Shown: positions 26,111 through 35,437 of the stretch, in pieces
How positions within the stretch are numbered: the stretch's first letter is position 1
Layout: each line of letters starts with the position of its first letter
DNA from: SIAJ01 sp036266155
Lineage (GTDB): Bacteria; Planctomycetota; Planctomycetia; Gemmatales; Gemmataceae
Length of the DNA stretch: 64,000 nucleotides
Assembly: GCA_036266155.1 (NCBI GenBank)
Contig: DATANR010000502.1
Coordinates: 21,922 to 85,921, forward strand
Direction of reading: 5' to 3'
Translations under genes and position numbers: made by a program
The notes under the pieces: model-generated
Databases searched by the model: none
Seen by the model: only the letters and a program-made list of their open reading frames with translations
What the model was told of the DNA's origin: nothing

Positions 26111-26713
26111 ATGCCAGGCGATCTCGTACTAGCCATGACCGGCGCCAGCGGTTCACCCTACGGGGTGCGCCTGCTGGAGATTCTGTTGCGCGCCGGCCGC
26201 ACGGTACACCTCGTCATTAGTCCCGCGGCCACGCAGGTCATGGTGCGGGAACTTGGCGTGACTCTCGACCTCGCACACTTCGACGCGAAGTTGCTGCTGA
26301 AGAAGTTCGACACGTTGCGGCTACACTACCACGACTACCGCGACTTCTCGGCCGGAATTGCCAGCGGATCGTTCCAGACCGCCGGCATGGTTGTGTGTCC
26401 GTGCAGCATGGGCACCGTGGCGGCGATCGCGCATGGGACGTCGCAGAACCTCATTCATCGGGCTGCCGACGTCCATCTCAAGGAGCGGCGGAAGCTGATC
26501 CTGGTGCCGCGTGAGACGCCGCTGGGGTTGATCCAACTTCGCAACCTGACGGCCGTCGCCGAAGCGGGGGCCGTCGTGCTGCCCGCGATGCCGGCGTTCT
26601 ACACGCTGCCGAAGACCGTGGACGACATGGTCGACTTCGTCGTCGGCCGTGTATGCGACCAACTCGGAGTCGAGCATCGGCTGTTTCCCAGGTGGGGCGT
26701 CGAAGAATCATGA
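26111..26713 (+). CDS. ubiX: Flavin prenyltransferase UbiX
   Basis: UbiX attaches a dimethylallyl group to FMN, giving the prenylated cofactor used by UbiD decarboxylases. The 200-residue protein has the FMN-binding start LAMTGASGSPYGVRLLE, the conserved PCSMGTVAAIAHGTSQNLIH, LILVPRETPLGLIQLRNL and PAMPAFYTLPKTVDDMVDFV. Length matches the family. The stop overlaps the next gene by 4 bases (ATGA). No ubiD gene lies in the window. Confidence 0.93.
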   Translation: MPGDLVLAMTGASGSPYGVRLLEILLRAGRTVHLVISPAATQVMVRELGVTLDLAHFDAKLLLKKFDTLRLHYHDYRDFSAGIASGSFQTAGMVVCPCSMGTVAAIAHGTSQNLIHRAADVHLKERRKLILVPRETPLGLIQLRNLTAVAEAGAVVLPAMPAFYTLPKTVDDMVDFVVGRVCDQLGVEHRLFPRWGVEES

Positions 26714-28026
26714 CGCGTTCACTCTCCGCTGATGCACTTGCCATTTGGCACGCGGCCGTCGAGGCGGTGCGGCCCGGCGATCTGCTTGCGGCTTATTTCC
26801 GCTCGGACAAGCGGTTGCGCGAAGCCGTCGAGAGCGCGAAGCGCATCGTGGTCGTCGGCGCCGGCAAGGCCGGGGCGGCGATGGCCGAGGGGCTGGAGAC
26901 GGTGCTCGCCGATCAACTCGACAAGGTCGTTGGAATCGTTAATGTGCCAGCCGACGCGGTTCGGCCGTTAAAGCGGATTCAATTGCATTCAGCGAGGCCG
27001 GCGGCGAGCAACCACCCGACCTTTGACGGCATCGCCGGGGTTGTGTCGATGCTTTTTGAACTTCGGTCCGCCGGGCCGGAAGACGTCGCGATTTGTCTAA
27101 TCTCCGGCGGGGGATCGGCACTGCTGCCGGCGCCGCTCGGCGTGTCGCTTGAAGACAAGCAGGCGGTCACCAAGTTGTTGCACGGCTGTGGCGCGACCAT
27201 TCACGAGATGAACGCGGTCCGCAAACACCTGTCGCGCGTCAAGGGTGGGCGACTGGCACAAGCGTTCCGTGGCCGCGAACTGTTCAGCCTCATCATTTCC
27301 GACGTCGTGGGCGATCCACTCGATGTGATCGCCTCCGGCCCAACCGCGGCGGACCCATCGACGTTCGCCGATGCGTTGGCCGTCCTCGATCGGTATGGGT
27401 TGCGCACCAAAGTGCCTGCCGTCGTAGGACATTTAGAAAGCGGGGTCGCGGGCCAGGTGTCTGAAACTCTGAAACAGCTTCCCGGCAACGTTCGGAACAT
27501 CGTGCTCGGTAACAATGCTCGTGCGCTGCAGGCGGCGACCGCCAAGGCGGCCGCGCTCGGCTATCACACATTGAATCTCGGTTCGTTCGTCGAAGGCGAA
27601 ACTCGAGAAGTTGCCACAGCCATAGCCGGCATCGCTCGGTCAATTCGGGTCGACGGGCTGCCGGTCGCCGCGCCCGCGTGCATCTTGATTGGCGGCGAGA
27701 CGACCGTGACGCTCGGGCCCGACGCGGGCAAGGGCGGACGGAATCAAGAATTCGTCCTGGCGATGCTCAACAAGCTCGGACCGGAAGGCATGCGGGGCGT
27801 CGCGGTTCTCAGCGGCGGCACGGATGGCGAGGACGGCCCGACCGACGCGGCTGGCGCCGTCGCCGACGAATCCACGTGGCCGGCCATTCATCGACGCCAC
27901 CTGAACTTCGCCGATCATTTGCGCCGACACGATGCTTATCCGCTGTTCGACGCCGTCAATGGTTTGATCCGCACCGGCCTGACGAACACGAACGTCATGG
28001 ACGTTCGCATTGTGATTGTCGTGTAA
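26710..28026 (+). CDS. Glycerate 2-kinase (MOFRL-type)
   Basis: The 438-residue protein phosphorylates D-glycerate at position 2 using ATP. Diagnostic segments are the N-terminal VVGAGKAGAAMAEGLE, ICLISGGGSALLPAP near 140, SRVKGGRLA and SLIISDVVGDPLDVIASGPT in the middle, and the C-terminal MOFRL part GGRNQEFVLAML with SGGTDGEDGPTDAAGAV. The gene starts at ATG 26710 inside the end of ubiX, so the two are probably co-transcribed. A 12-bp inverted repeat at 28035-28075 follows the stop. Confidence 0.92.
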   Translation: MTRSLSADALAIWHAAVEAVRPGDLLAAYFRSDKRLREAVESAKRIVVVGAGKAGAAMAEGLETVLADQLDKVVGIVNVPADAVRPLKRIQLHSARPAASNHPTFDGIAGVVSMLFELRSAGPEDVAICLISGGGSALLPAPLGVSLEDKQAVTKLLHGCGATIHEMNAVRKHLSRVKGGRLAQAFRGRELFSLIISDVVGDPLDVIASGPTAADPSTFADALAVLDRYGLRTKVPAVVGHLESGVAGQVSETLKQLPGNVRNIVLGNNARALQAATAKAAALGYHTLNLGSFVEGETREVATAIAGIARSIRVDGLPVAAPACILIGGETTVTLGPDAGKGGRNQEFVLAMLNKLGPEGMRGVAVLSGGTDGEDGPTDAAGAVADESTWPAIHRRHLNFADHLRRHDAYPLFDAVNGLIRTGLTNTNVMDVRIVIVV

Positions 28027-28034
28027 TGAGGTCG

Positions 28035-28075
28035 GCACTTTTTGCAGCGGAATAGCGAACCGTTGTAAAAAGTGC
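28035..28075. terminator. Inverted repeat after the glycerate kinase gene
   Basis: GCACTTTTTGCA (28035-28046) pairs with TGTAAAAAGTGC (28064-28075), 12 pairs with one G-T. It may end the ubiX-kinase transcript, although no T-run follows directly. Confidence 0.4.
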
Positions 28076-28120
28076 GTTACATCTGCAAGAATTCTCCAAT
28101 TGGCTCGAAGAACCTATTAG

Positions 28121-28488
28121 CCTTGCCCCATGCTGGTTACGACGATGACGGAAGTCATCGATCGGCTTTGGCACGCGACTCGCATAGGAGTCTATTGCCA
28201 AACCGACCGGCGAGCGATCGCCGGGCATGGGGCTGGCAGAGAAGAGGTTCGTCGTGGGCCGGAACCCCATGATGAACAGGTCGGCGGGGGCCGGGTCCCA
28301 ATTCGATCCGTCCCCCGCCGACTGAAGTCTTGTGACCTTATTGAATCGGGCCAGCCGTTTTTCCCCCGAACGGTCCCGTTTGCTTGGGCGGGCCCAGCCG
28401 CCGATATACTTCAACCGGCGCGTTGCCCCCAACGTCGTCGGTGTGATTCCTCCTCCCACCCGCTCCGTTCCCTCCGGAGCGGGTTTTT
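28121..28488 (+). ncRNA. Structured non-coding RNA of unrecognised family
   Basis: The segment folds without mismatches into a four-way junction. Closing stem: GCCCCATGC (28125-28133) with GCATGGGGC (28225-28233). Arm 1: CGATGAC-GGAA-GTCATCG (28143-28160). Arm 2: TCGG plus TTTGGCA (28162-28173) with TGCCAAA plus CCGA (28196-28206), capped by GACTC/GAGTC (28177-28192). Arm 3: CCGGCGA-GCGA-TCGCCGG (28207-28224). Two arms have GNRA tetraloops. Downstream are an 11-bp GC stem (28280-28290 with 28312-28322), a stem ATCGG/CCGAT (28345-28349 with 28401-28405) enclosing CCGTT/AACGG, a hairpin at 28414-28442 and a rho-independent terminator at 28459-28488. The terminator fixes the plus strand. I see no RNase P, 6S, SRP or tmRNA core motifs. 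The 5' end is uncertain. Confidence 0.65.
28459..28488 (+). terminator. Rho-independent terminator of the structured RNA
   Basis: CCCGCTCC (28459-28466) pairs with GGAGCGGG (28476-28483) and is followed by TTTTT (28484-28488). It lies 107 bases before the DUF1559 gene, so it ends a transcript that begins upstream of it. Confidence 0.85.
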
Positions 28489-28595
28489 CATTTCGCGATT
28501 GCTACCCAGTCGTTTCCCGTTGTCAATCTGTTGCTCCAGCGTGACAATGAAGGCAATCCCGTTCACCCTCCCGGGACCGGTCTCCGAGTCCATTC

Positions 28596-29582
<987 letters not shown>

Positions 29583-29587
29583 GCCCG

Positions 29588-30127
29588 ATGACGCGCGGCC
29601 CGCTCGTTGCGATCACATGCTTAACCGTGAGCGCCTGTTCCGACCGTCCCGTGGCGCCGCCGTTGACGGATGAGACCGTCTTTGTCAACGATGCGATTGG
29701 GTTGCGCTTCCTGGCGCCGGCCGGTTGGCCGGTAGCGTCGCGGGCCGTGCTTCCGACGGGCGCTTTGCCGCGGCCAATCATCCTGGTCGCCTATCAATCC
29801 GTTGGCAGCGAGAAGCCCGCGTCGTTCGAGGTGATGGCGGCCGACGTGCCGGCGGATGCCGATCCCGGTCGCTTTCTGATCGAACATCAACTCGGCAATG
29901 AGACCTGGAAACCTCTGCCGCCGCAGCCCGCGTTGGTGGTGAACGGCGAGTCGGCCGCGCGCTGGTCACTGACGCGGATGCAAGGCAAGGACGAGGTTCG
30001 CCGCGAGGTGACGGCCTTCCGGCGCGGCGACCGCGTGTATTTCTTCATCGCCGCATTCGCGGCTTCGGACGCGGCAAGCCGTGATTCTGCACGCGGGGCC
30101 GTCGCCAGCGTCACCTGGTCGAAGTGA
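29588..30127 (+). CDS. Lipoprotein of unknown function
   Basis: The 179-residue protein starts MTRGPLVAITCLTVSAC with a lipobox at Cys17. The mature part has a beta-rich look (VFVNDAIGLRFLAPAGWPVA ... VTAFRRGDRVYFFIAAFAAS), reminiscent of PsbP/DUF1795-like domains. A GTG nine bases upstream overlaps the DUF1559 stop and is the alternative start. It probably forms an operon with that gene; lipoproteins after DUF1559 genes are frequent in this phylum. Confidence 0.7.
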   Translation: MTRGPLVAITCLTVSACSDRPVAPPLTDETVFVNDAIGLRFLAPAGWPVASRAVLPTGALPRPIILVAYQSVGSEKPASFEVMAADVPADADPGRFLIEHQLGNETWKPLPPQPALVVNGESAARWSLTRMQGKDEVRREVTAFRRGDRVYFFIAAFAASDAASRDSARGAVASVTWSK

Positions 30128-30131
30128 ACTA

Positions 30132-31034
30132 TTATTTCGCACCGGCTGGGTCGATGAGACGCGCCGCGCGCTCGGCGGCGCTCTTGACGTCGGCATCAGG
30201 ATCCTTGATCGCGGCCTTCACTGCGTCGATCGCGCTTTTCGCGGCCGAGCCCATCTCGCCCAGGGCCCGAACCGCATCGCGGCGTACGCGTGAGTTTTCA
30301 TCGTGCAACGCCGCGACCAGTGCCGGGATGCCGGCGGCGGCAGCGGGACCGATGTCGCCCATCGCCTCGGCTGCATGCTCGCGGACCTGCGGTTGCTTGT
30401 CCTCGCGCGTCAAGCGCATCAATTCGGGAACGGCCGGCACCGCGGGTTCGCCAATCTTGCCGAGCGCTCGTGCCGATTGCCAGCGGACGACCGAGTCGTC
30501 GTGCTTGAGCAACTCGATCAGGCGTGGTACGGCGGGAGCGCCGGCCTTGCCATAGCGCGACACGGCGCGGATTGCATCGACGTCCGGAAAGAGCTTCATC
30601 AGCGCCGGAACGGCTTCCGCGGCGTCGGGGGTCACGGCTGCCACGGATCGGGCGGCCACGCCGCGGACCAGGGGGTCGGTGTCGGCGAGCGCCGCGATCA
30701 GCTCGGGCCCCGCCGACGCCGCGTCCTTGCCGATCTTGCCAAGGGCATCCGCGGAGCGAAAGCGGCCTTCCGGTTCGGTTGCCGTCCGCAACACCCAGGC
30801 ACACACCGGGACCGCGTCCCTCTTGCCGGCAACCAGTTGGTCGATTGCCGCGCTCGATTCGGCCTCGTCCGACGATCGCAGATCCCGATGCCAGGCGCTC
30901 GCGGCGCGCCCCTGAAAGAATGGCTCGCCGCGAAGGTGGCCGAACAAGCGCCGATCTGAATCACCCCAAAACGCGATCGCACCCATCACGACGATAAGAA
31001 TGCCGATCAAGATGATCCATCGACGTCGCTTCAC
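30132..31034 (-). CDS. Membrane-anchored HEAT-repeat protein
   Basis: The 300-residue protein has one N-terminal membrane helix (WIILIGILIVVMGAIAFW) and then about six HEAT-type repeats (for example VVRWQSARALGKIGEPAVPA and RVRRDAVRALGEMGSAAKSA) that form an extracytoplasmic scaffold for protein contacts. It starts at GTG 31034, overlapping the stop of the PQQ-propeller gene by 4 bases (GTGA), so the two should be co-translated and may work together. Four bases separate its stop from the convergent lipoprotein gene. Confidence 0.85.
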   Translation of the reverse strand: MKRRRWIILIGILIVVMGAIAFWGDSDRRLFGHLRGEPFFQGRAASAWHRDLRSSDEAESSAAIDQLVAGKRDAVPVCAWVLRTATEPEGRFRSADALGKIGKDAASAGPELIAALADTDPLVRGVAARSVAAVTPDAAEAVPALMKLFPDVDAIRAVSRYGKAGAPAVPRLIELLKHDDSVVRWQSARALGKIGEPAVPAVPELMRLTREDKQPQVREHAAEAMGDIGPAAAAGIPALVAALHDENSRVRRDAVRALGEMGSAAKSAIDAVKAAIKDPDADVKSAAERAARLIDPAGAK

Positions 31035-32242
31035 TGGCCATTTCCCTCACTCTCTGGAAGTTCAAAACAGATTAGCGAGACGATGCTGGATTGACCCGTC
31101 GCCATCTCGGCCGCGACGTACAAGCGTCTACCGCGAATAACCGGCGTCGCGAAGACTTGTGGCTCAACGCCGGGACGTGCCAGTTCGTGTTGCCACACCA
31201 CATGGCCGTTCGACGGATCGACGCAGACAATGCGCCCGTTGACCGACACCGCATAGACGCGCGTACCGGCAACCGCGACGCCAGCCACGACTGGCCCACC
31301 CATCGAGATCATCCAGTTCTCGGTTGCGCCATTCCGCAGTCCATACAGATTACCGTCGCGGGAACCGACGATCACCCTTTCGCCTACTACGGCGGGCCGA
31401 CCAAAGACTGCATCGCCCGTCGGGTATTGCCAAAGCAATTCGCCAGTCGCGGCATCGAGACATGCCAAGCACCCGGCTGGAGTCTCCGGCGGGTGGGCCG
31501 ACTCGGTCAGCCGGCCATTGCCGAGGCCGACGTACACGCGACCATCCACACAAACCGGATCGCCCCACGCGGGGAGATTCACGGGTGTCCGCCAGATCGG
31601 GTTGCCGGTCTTAAGGTCCAAACACACGACTTGATAGTTCGCGAAGCGCCGACTTTTGCCGGTTCCAGCAAACGCTCGGTTGCCAGACACAACCGGCGAA
31701 GAGTCGATGTGTACGTCGGCCCGGAAGTTCCACTTCGGTTTCCCCGTCATGGCATCGACCGCATAAAGCCCATCGTTGCCGGCGGGGAACAAAACAAGTC
31801 CATCCGCTTCGACCGGCCCGCCCTCGACGTGATCGTTCGTGGCAAAGTCCCAGCGCGGTTTGCCGGTGGTGGCATTAAGGCACTGAAGACGGCATGCGAA
31901 ATTACCGTGCATACCTTCGCCAAAATACAAGCGATCATTGACGAAAAGCGGCGACGACGCGGTCGGCAGCAACTGGCCATCGCGGTCGAAGGTCCATCGT
32001 GCCTTGCCGGTTGCCGGATCAACGGCATAGACAGCGCCCGTGCGATTCAATCCCTGGCTGTGGGCGGCCGCGATAAAGATGGCTTGCGACGTCACGCACG
32101 GCGTCGCGACGATCGCTCCCGGTCGCGGCGCTTCAAACACCCAAACGACCTGTGGACCCGGTGCTGCCGGCGCGGTCGGCTGATTGCAGCGACAACCGAC
32201 GATGGGTAGGAGCAGAACCAGGGCTCGGCATGTTGACCGCAT
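31031..32242 (-). CDS. PQQ-like beta-propeller lipoprotein
   Basis: The 403-residue protein has a lipoprotein signal (MRSTCRALVLLLPIVGC, Cys17) and repeated propeller blades of the PQQ/BamB type (GAVYAVDPATGKARWTFDRD, LYAVDAMTGKPKWNF, VVCLDLKTGNPIW, GCLACLDAATGELLWQY). No PQQ-binding catalytic residues are evident, so a structural or scaffolding role is more likely than a dehydrogenase. It overlaps the HEAT-repeat gene. Confidence 0.87.
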   Translation of the reverse strand: MRSTCRALVLLLPIVGCRCNQPTAPAAPGPQVVWVFEAPRPGAIVATPCVTSQAIFIAAAHSQGLNRTGAVYAVDPATGKARWTFDRDGQLLPTASSPLFVNDRLYFGEGMHGNFACRLQCLNATTGKPRWDFATNDHVEGGPVEADGLVLFPAGNDGLYAVDAMTGKPKWNFRADVHIDSSPVVSGNRAFAGTGKSRRFANYQVVCLDLKTGNPIWRTPVNLPAWGDPVCVDGRVYVGLGNGRLTESAHPPETPAGCLACLDAATGELLWQYPTGDAVFGRPAVVGERVIVGSRDGNLYGLRNGATENWMISMGGPVVAGVAVAGTRVYAVSVNGRIVCVDPSNGHVVWQHELARPGVEPQVFATPVIRGRRLYVAAEMATGQSSIVSLICFELPESEGNGQ

Positions 32243-32304
32243 TCATCATTCCGACGGTGCTCTTCGAAGTGGCCGCGCTCAGTGTATTCGGATCGATATA
32301 CCGA

Positions 32305-35300
32305 TCATCCGCGCACGCGGCGCACACGCGTCGCGCCGCCTTCGAGTTCGAAGCGATAACCGTCGGCGAAGGCGTCAGCGAATTCTTCCTGGTGCGACAC
32401 AAGCAGGATGCACTTCAAATGGCCTTTCAGATTCTGCAGTTCCTGAATCATCACCTGTCGGCCATTGCGATCGAGGCAACCGAAGCCTTCGTCGATGATG
32501 ACGGATTCGATCGGCCGATGCGACCGACTCGCAAATTGACCGATGCCAAGCGCGAGAGCCACCGCCACGCGGAAGCGCTGACTGCCCGAGAGGAAGGCCA
32601 CGTTGATTGCCGACCCGCCGGTTACGCGGTTATAGGCCTCCAGGTCCAGCGATCGTTCCGTGGCGCCATCGTCGTTACCCACAAGTCGGAGATAGAGCTG
32701 CCCGCCGGATAGCCGGTCGAGAATGCTGTTCGCGAAGTCGACAATCTGCCGTTCCGCCGTCCGCACAAGGTGCCGCTGCAAGCGATCGCGGCCCAGGAGT
32801 TGGGCCAACAGAACGGCAAAGTTGAGTTCCTTTTCGAGTTCGAGCGCCTGCTTTTTCAGCCGTTCGCGTTCGGCACGATGCCGATCCAGGATCGCCTTGG
32901 CCTCGCGGGCTTTTTGCAGTTCCTCATCCTTGGCGGCGACAGCCCCTTTCGCCGCCGCGAGTTGTGCCTTCACGAGTTCCACCGGTTGTCGCGCATCAAC
33001 GGCAAAGCTCTCGGCCTCCTGATCCGCGAGCGTGACATCCTGGCGCAGCGCCTCGACCGCGTGCCGTGCTTGTGCCAGTTCGCGGTGCCGCTCCTCGATT
33101 TGCCGGCCAACGAGTTCTTCGAGTTCGGCCTTCCACTTGTTCTGCTCGGCGAGCCCGGCCCTACCAGCGGCCTCGCGCCACTTCTCGGGAAGCAGCCGCA
33201 CGGCCCGCTCGATGGCGTCGCGATGCTGTGTGCGCGTCGCTTCTTCGACGCTGAGCTGCGCGTCGAGATTGGCGAGCGTCTTCACGACTCCCGCCAACTC
33301 CTTCGTTAGGCGCTCGTGTTCCAGCTCATTCTCTTGCAGGAGTTTTTTGCTCCCCCGGACCTTGTCGCTGAACGCCTTCTCCTCGACCCGCAGGCGCGCT
33401 TCTTCCACGCGAAGGTTGCTCGTCTCGCCCTTGGGCAGCGATGCGCGAATGCGGCTTGCCGTCGCTTGCGCCGCTTGCCGCTCGACAGTCAATCGATCGA
33501 ATTGCGATTGGGCCGTTTGCGCGGCCTTCAAGGTCGCACGGGCCATATTCAGTTCGCCGGCCTCCTTCTTGAACAGCCGCTGTTCGTCGGCCGTCGGCCA
33601 AGTCGTCGCCAGCCAATCATTGGGAACGCCGGACGAAATGTGCGCGCGATAGGTCTGCGGCAGCGACAAATACGCGAACCGACACTCTTGTCCCAATCGG
33701 TCGACGGCCTTCCCAGCAAGTTCCTCTTCCTTCTTGGTTTCCTTCCAGTCCTCACGCAAGCGCGTCAATTCCTTGTCGGCCGCGTCGAACTGGTCGCGTG
33801 CCGAGGTCTCCGCCTGGTGTGCCGCGGTTTGTTGCGCGAGTGCCTTCTTGTTCTGGTCGGTCGCGGCTTCGAGTTCCTGATTGCGTTTGGCCCTCTCGTC
33901 TTCCCAGTGGGCCGGCGTCAGCGCCTGACCGCACGCACGACAGACCTTGGCCCCTTCGAGCGTTCCGAACTCGTCGGCGGCATTCTTCGCGTTCTTCCAG
34001 TAAGTGCGGGCCTCGGTCGCCGACTCGTCGGCCTGGCGTCGGGCCTGCGTCGCGGCTTCGAGCTTCGCCTTGGCTTCGGTGTGTTGGCGCTTTGCCTGTT
34101 CGCCGGCCTCGCGCGTCTTTTGCTCGGCGAGCTTCAGGTCGACGCCGCGCTGCGTCGCCTCGCGAAGCTCGATGCGCGCCGCCGCGAATCGGTCGAACAG
34201 GGGCGCCACCTTGTCCAATTCGACGCACCGGTCGTACGCGTCCTGGGCTTGCCGAACGATCGCGACCGGGTCCGATGGCAATTGGGCCAGGGCATTTTCA
34301 ATCTCGACGAGCTTCGCCGTTTGCTCCTCGAAGAGCTGCAATTGTGAGAGTTGCCCCGACAACTCGCGCATCCGAAGACCGACGTCCTCGAGCTTTTGCT
34401 CCTCTTGCATCAGGGATTTCCGATGCTCTTCGCGCTTACGCTTGGCGACGTCCAACGCCGCTTCAACAGCAGTGCGTTCCTCCTCGTGCTGAGTCCGGAG
34501 CTTTTGTAGTTGGCCCGTCGCGCGCGTCGATTCAGCGGCGGCCTGCTGTTTTTCCTGAATGATCAGGATGTGCGGGATCACGTCGCGCAAATCGCGCAAG
34601 CGCGCGAACGCCGTCTCGATGGCAGCCGACTCTTTGATGAGTTCCTGCGCGCTCTCCCAGCGCTTCTTCAAGCCGGCACGCCGCGATTGTAGTTCAACCC
34701 ACTTCTGTACCTGAAATTCGAGGGCCTGCAAACGCTCAACTTCCTGCGTGGCCGTCGCGCGTTCCTGCTCTGCGTCGTCGATCTTGTTCTCCGCCGCGAG
34801 CAATTCGAAGTCGCTCACGTCGGGAATGCCCGCTTCGCGACTCCGCACGCTTTCCAGTTCGACCTTGAATGTCTTCCGTTGAGCGTCCGCCTTTTCGTGC
34901 AGCTTCTGGTAGCGTTCGAGATCGACGATCCCGGCCAGCACTTCGGCCCGGCCCTTGGGCGTGGAGTCGAGCAACTTCTCCGCCCGTCCCTGGAGCAGAA
35001 GAACACTGGAGGTGAAGGTCACGTAGTCCAGGCCGATCTTGTCGCGCACCCACGCCTTGAATCCTTCAGACAGATTCGTGTCCGGAACGCCGATCCACTT
35101 GCCGCTCGCAGTATCGAGTTGAAGGACGTTTTGCGTTCCCTTGGGCGAGCCCTTGGCGTCGCGCCGGAGCGTGCGGCGAATCTGAAAGGGTTGCCCGTCG
35201 ACGAGGAATTCGAATTCGACACTCAGAGACTTCGACTCCTTGTTGATGAGTTCGCCCGCGTTGGTCGACCCGCCGCGATGGTGGCCGAAGAGCGAATAGG

Positions 35301-35436
35301 TGACGGCATCGAAAATCGTCGACTTGCCGCTGCCGTTGACGCCCGAAAGCATCCACAGGGCCGAGCCGTCGAAGACGATTTCCTGCTCGTCCTGATACGA
35401 CAAGAACCCGCTCAGCTTGATGCGACGGGGGATCAT
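32305..35436 (-). CDS. sbcC: SbcC/Rad50-like DNA repair ATPase
   Basis: SbcC with SbcD trims DNA ends and hairpins. The 1043-residue protein has an N-terminal ABC half with Walker A GVNGSGKST near residue 35, two long coiled coils, the zinc hook KVCRACGQ near residue 497, and a C-terminal half with signature FLSGSQRFRVAVALALGIGQ and Walker B VIIDEGFG. I start it at ATG 35436, one base after the sbcD stop and with GAGGAG just upstream, rather than at the in-frame ATG 15 bases earlier. It follows sbcD in the same operon. Confidence 0.93.
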   Translation of the reverse strand: MIPRRIKLSGFLSYQDEQEIVFDGSALWMLSGVNGSGKSTIFDAVTYSLFGHHRGGSTNAGELINKESKSLSVEFEFLVDGQPFQIRRTLRRDAKGSPKGTQNVLQLDTASGKWIGVPDTNLSEGFKAWVRDKIGLDYVTFTSSVLLLQGRAEKLLDSTPKGRAEVLAGIVDLERYQKLHEKADAQRKTFKVELESVRSREAGIPDVSDFELLAAENKIDDAEQERATATQEVERLQALEFQVQKWVELQSRRAGLKKRWESAQELIKESAAIETAFARLRDLRDVIPHILIIQEKQQAAAESTRATGQLQKLRTQHEEERTAVEAALDVAKRKREEHRKSLMQEEQKLEDVGLRMRELSGQLSQLQLFEEQTAKLVEIENALAQLPSDPVAIVRQAQDAYDRCVELDKVAPLFDRFAAARIELREATQRGVDLKLAEQKTREAGEQAKRQHTEAKAKLEAATQARRQADESATEARTYWKNAKNAADEFGTLEGAKVCRACGQALTPAHWEDERAKRNQELEAATDQNKKALAQQTAAHQAETSARDQFDAADKELTRLREDWKETKKEEELAGKAVDRLGQECRFAYLSLPQTYRAHISSGVPNDWLATTWPTADEQRLFKKEAGELNMARATLKAAQTAQSQFDRLTVERQAAQATASRIRASLPKGETSNLRVEEARLRVEEKAFSDKVRGSKKLLQENELEHERLTKELAGVVKTLANLDAQLSVEEATRTQHRDAIERAVRLLPEKWREAAGRAGLAEQNKWKAELEELVGRQIEERHRELAQARHAVEALRQDVTLADQEAESFAVDARQPVELVKAQLAAAKGAVAAKDEELQKAREAKAILDRHRAERERLKKQALELEKELNFAVLLAQLLGRDRLQRHLVRTAERQIVDFANSILDRLSGGQLYLRLVGNDDGATERSLDLEAYNRVTGGSAINVAFLSGSQRFRVAVALALGIGQFASRSHRPIESVIIDEGFGCLDRNGRQVMIQELQNLKGHLKCILLVSHQEEFADAFADGYRFELEGGATRVRRVRG

Positions 35437-35437
35437 C

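Noticed and set aside
28280..28322. tRNA-like T-arm (GGGTCCC-ATTCGATCC) in the GC-rich hairpin
   Set aside because: No acceptor, D-arm or anticodon arm can be built around it; the bases lie in the loop of an 11-bp hairpin.
27995..28459. 154-codon minus-strand frame across the structured RNA
   Set aside because: It has no family signature or ribosome-binding site, it crosses perfect RNA stems, and the terminator is oriented for the plus strand.
28121..28488. RNase P RNA as identity of the structured RNA
   Set aside because: I looked for the conserved P4 strands (GAGGAAAGTCC-like and ACAGAA, CAAGACCAAATAGG regions) on both strands and found none; the junction order also differs.
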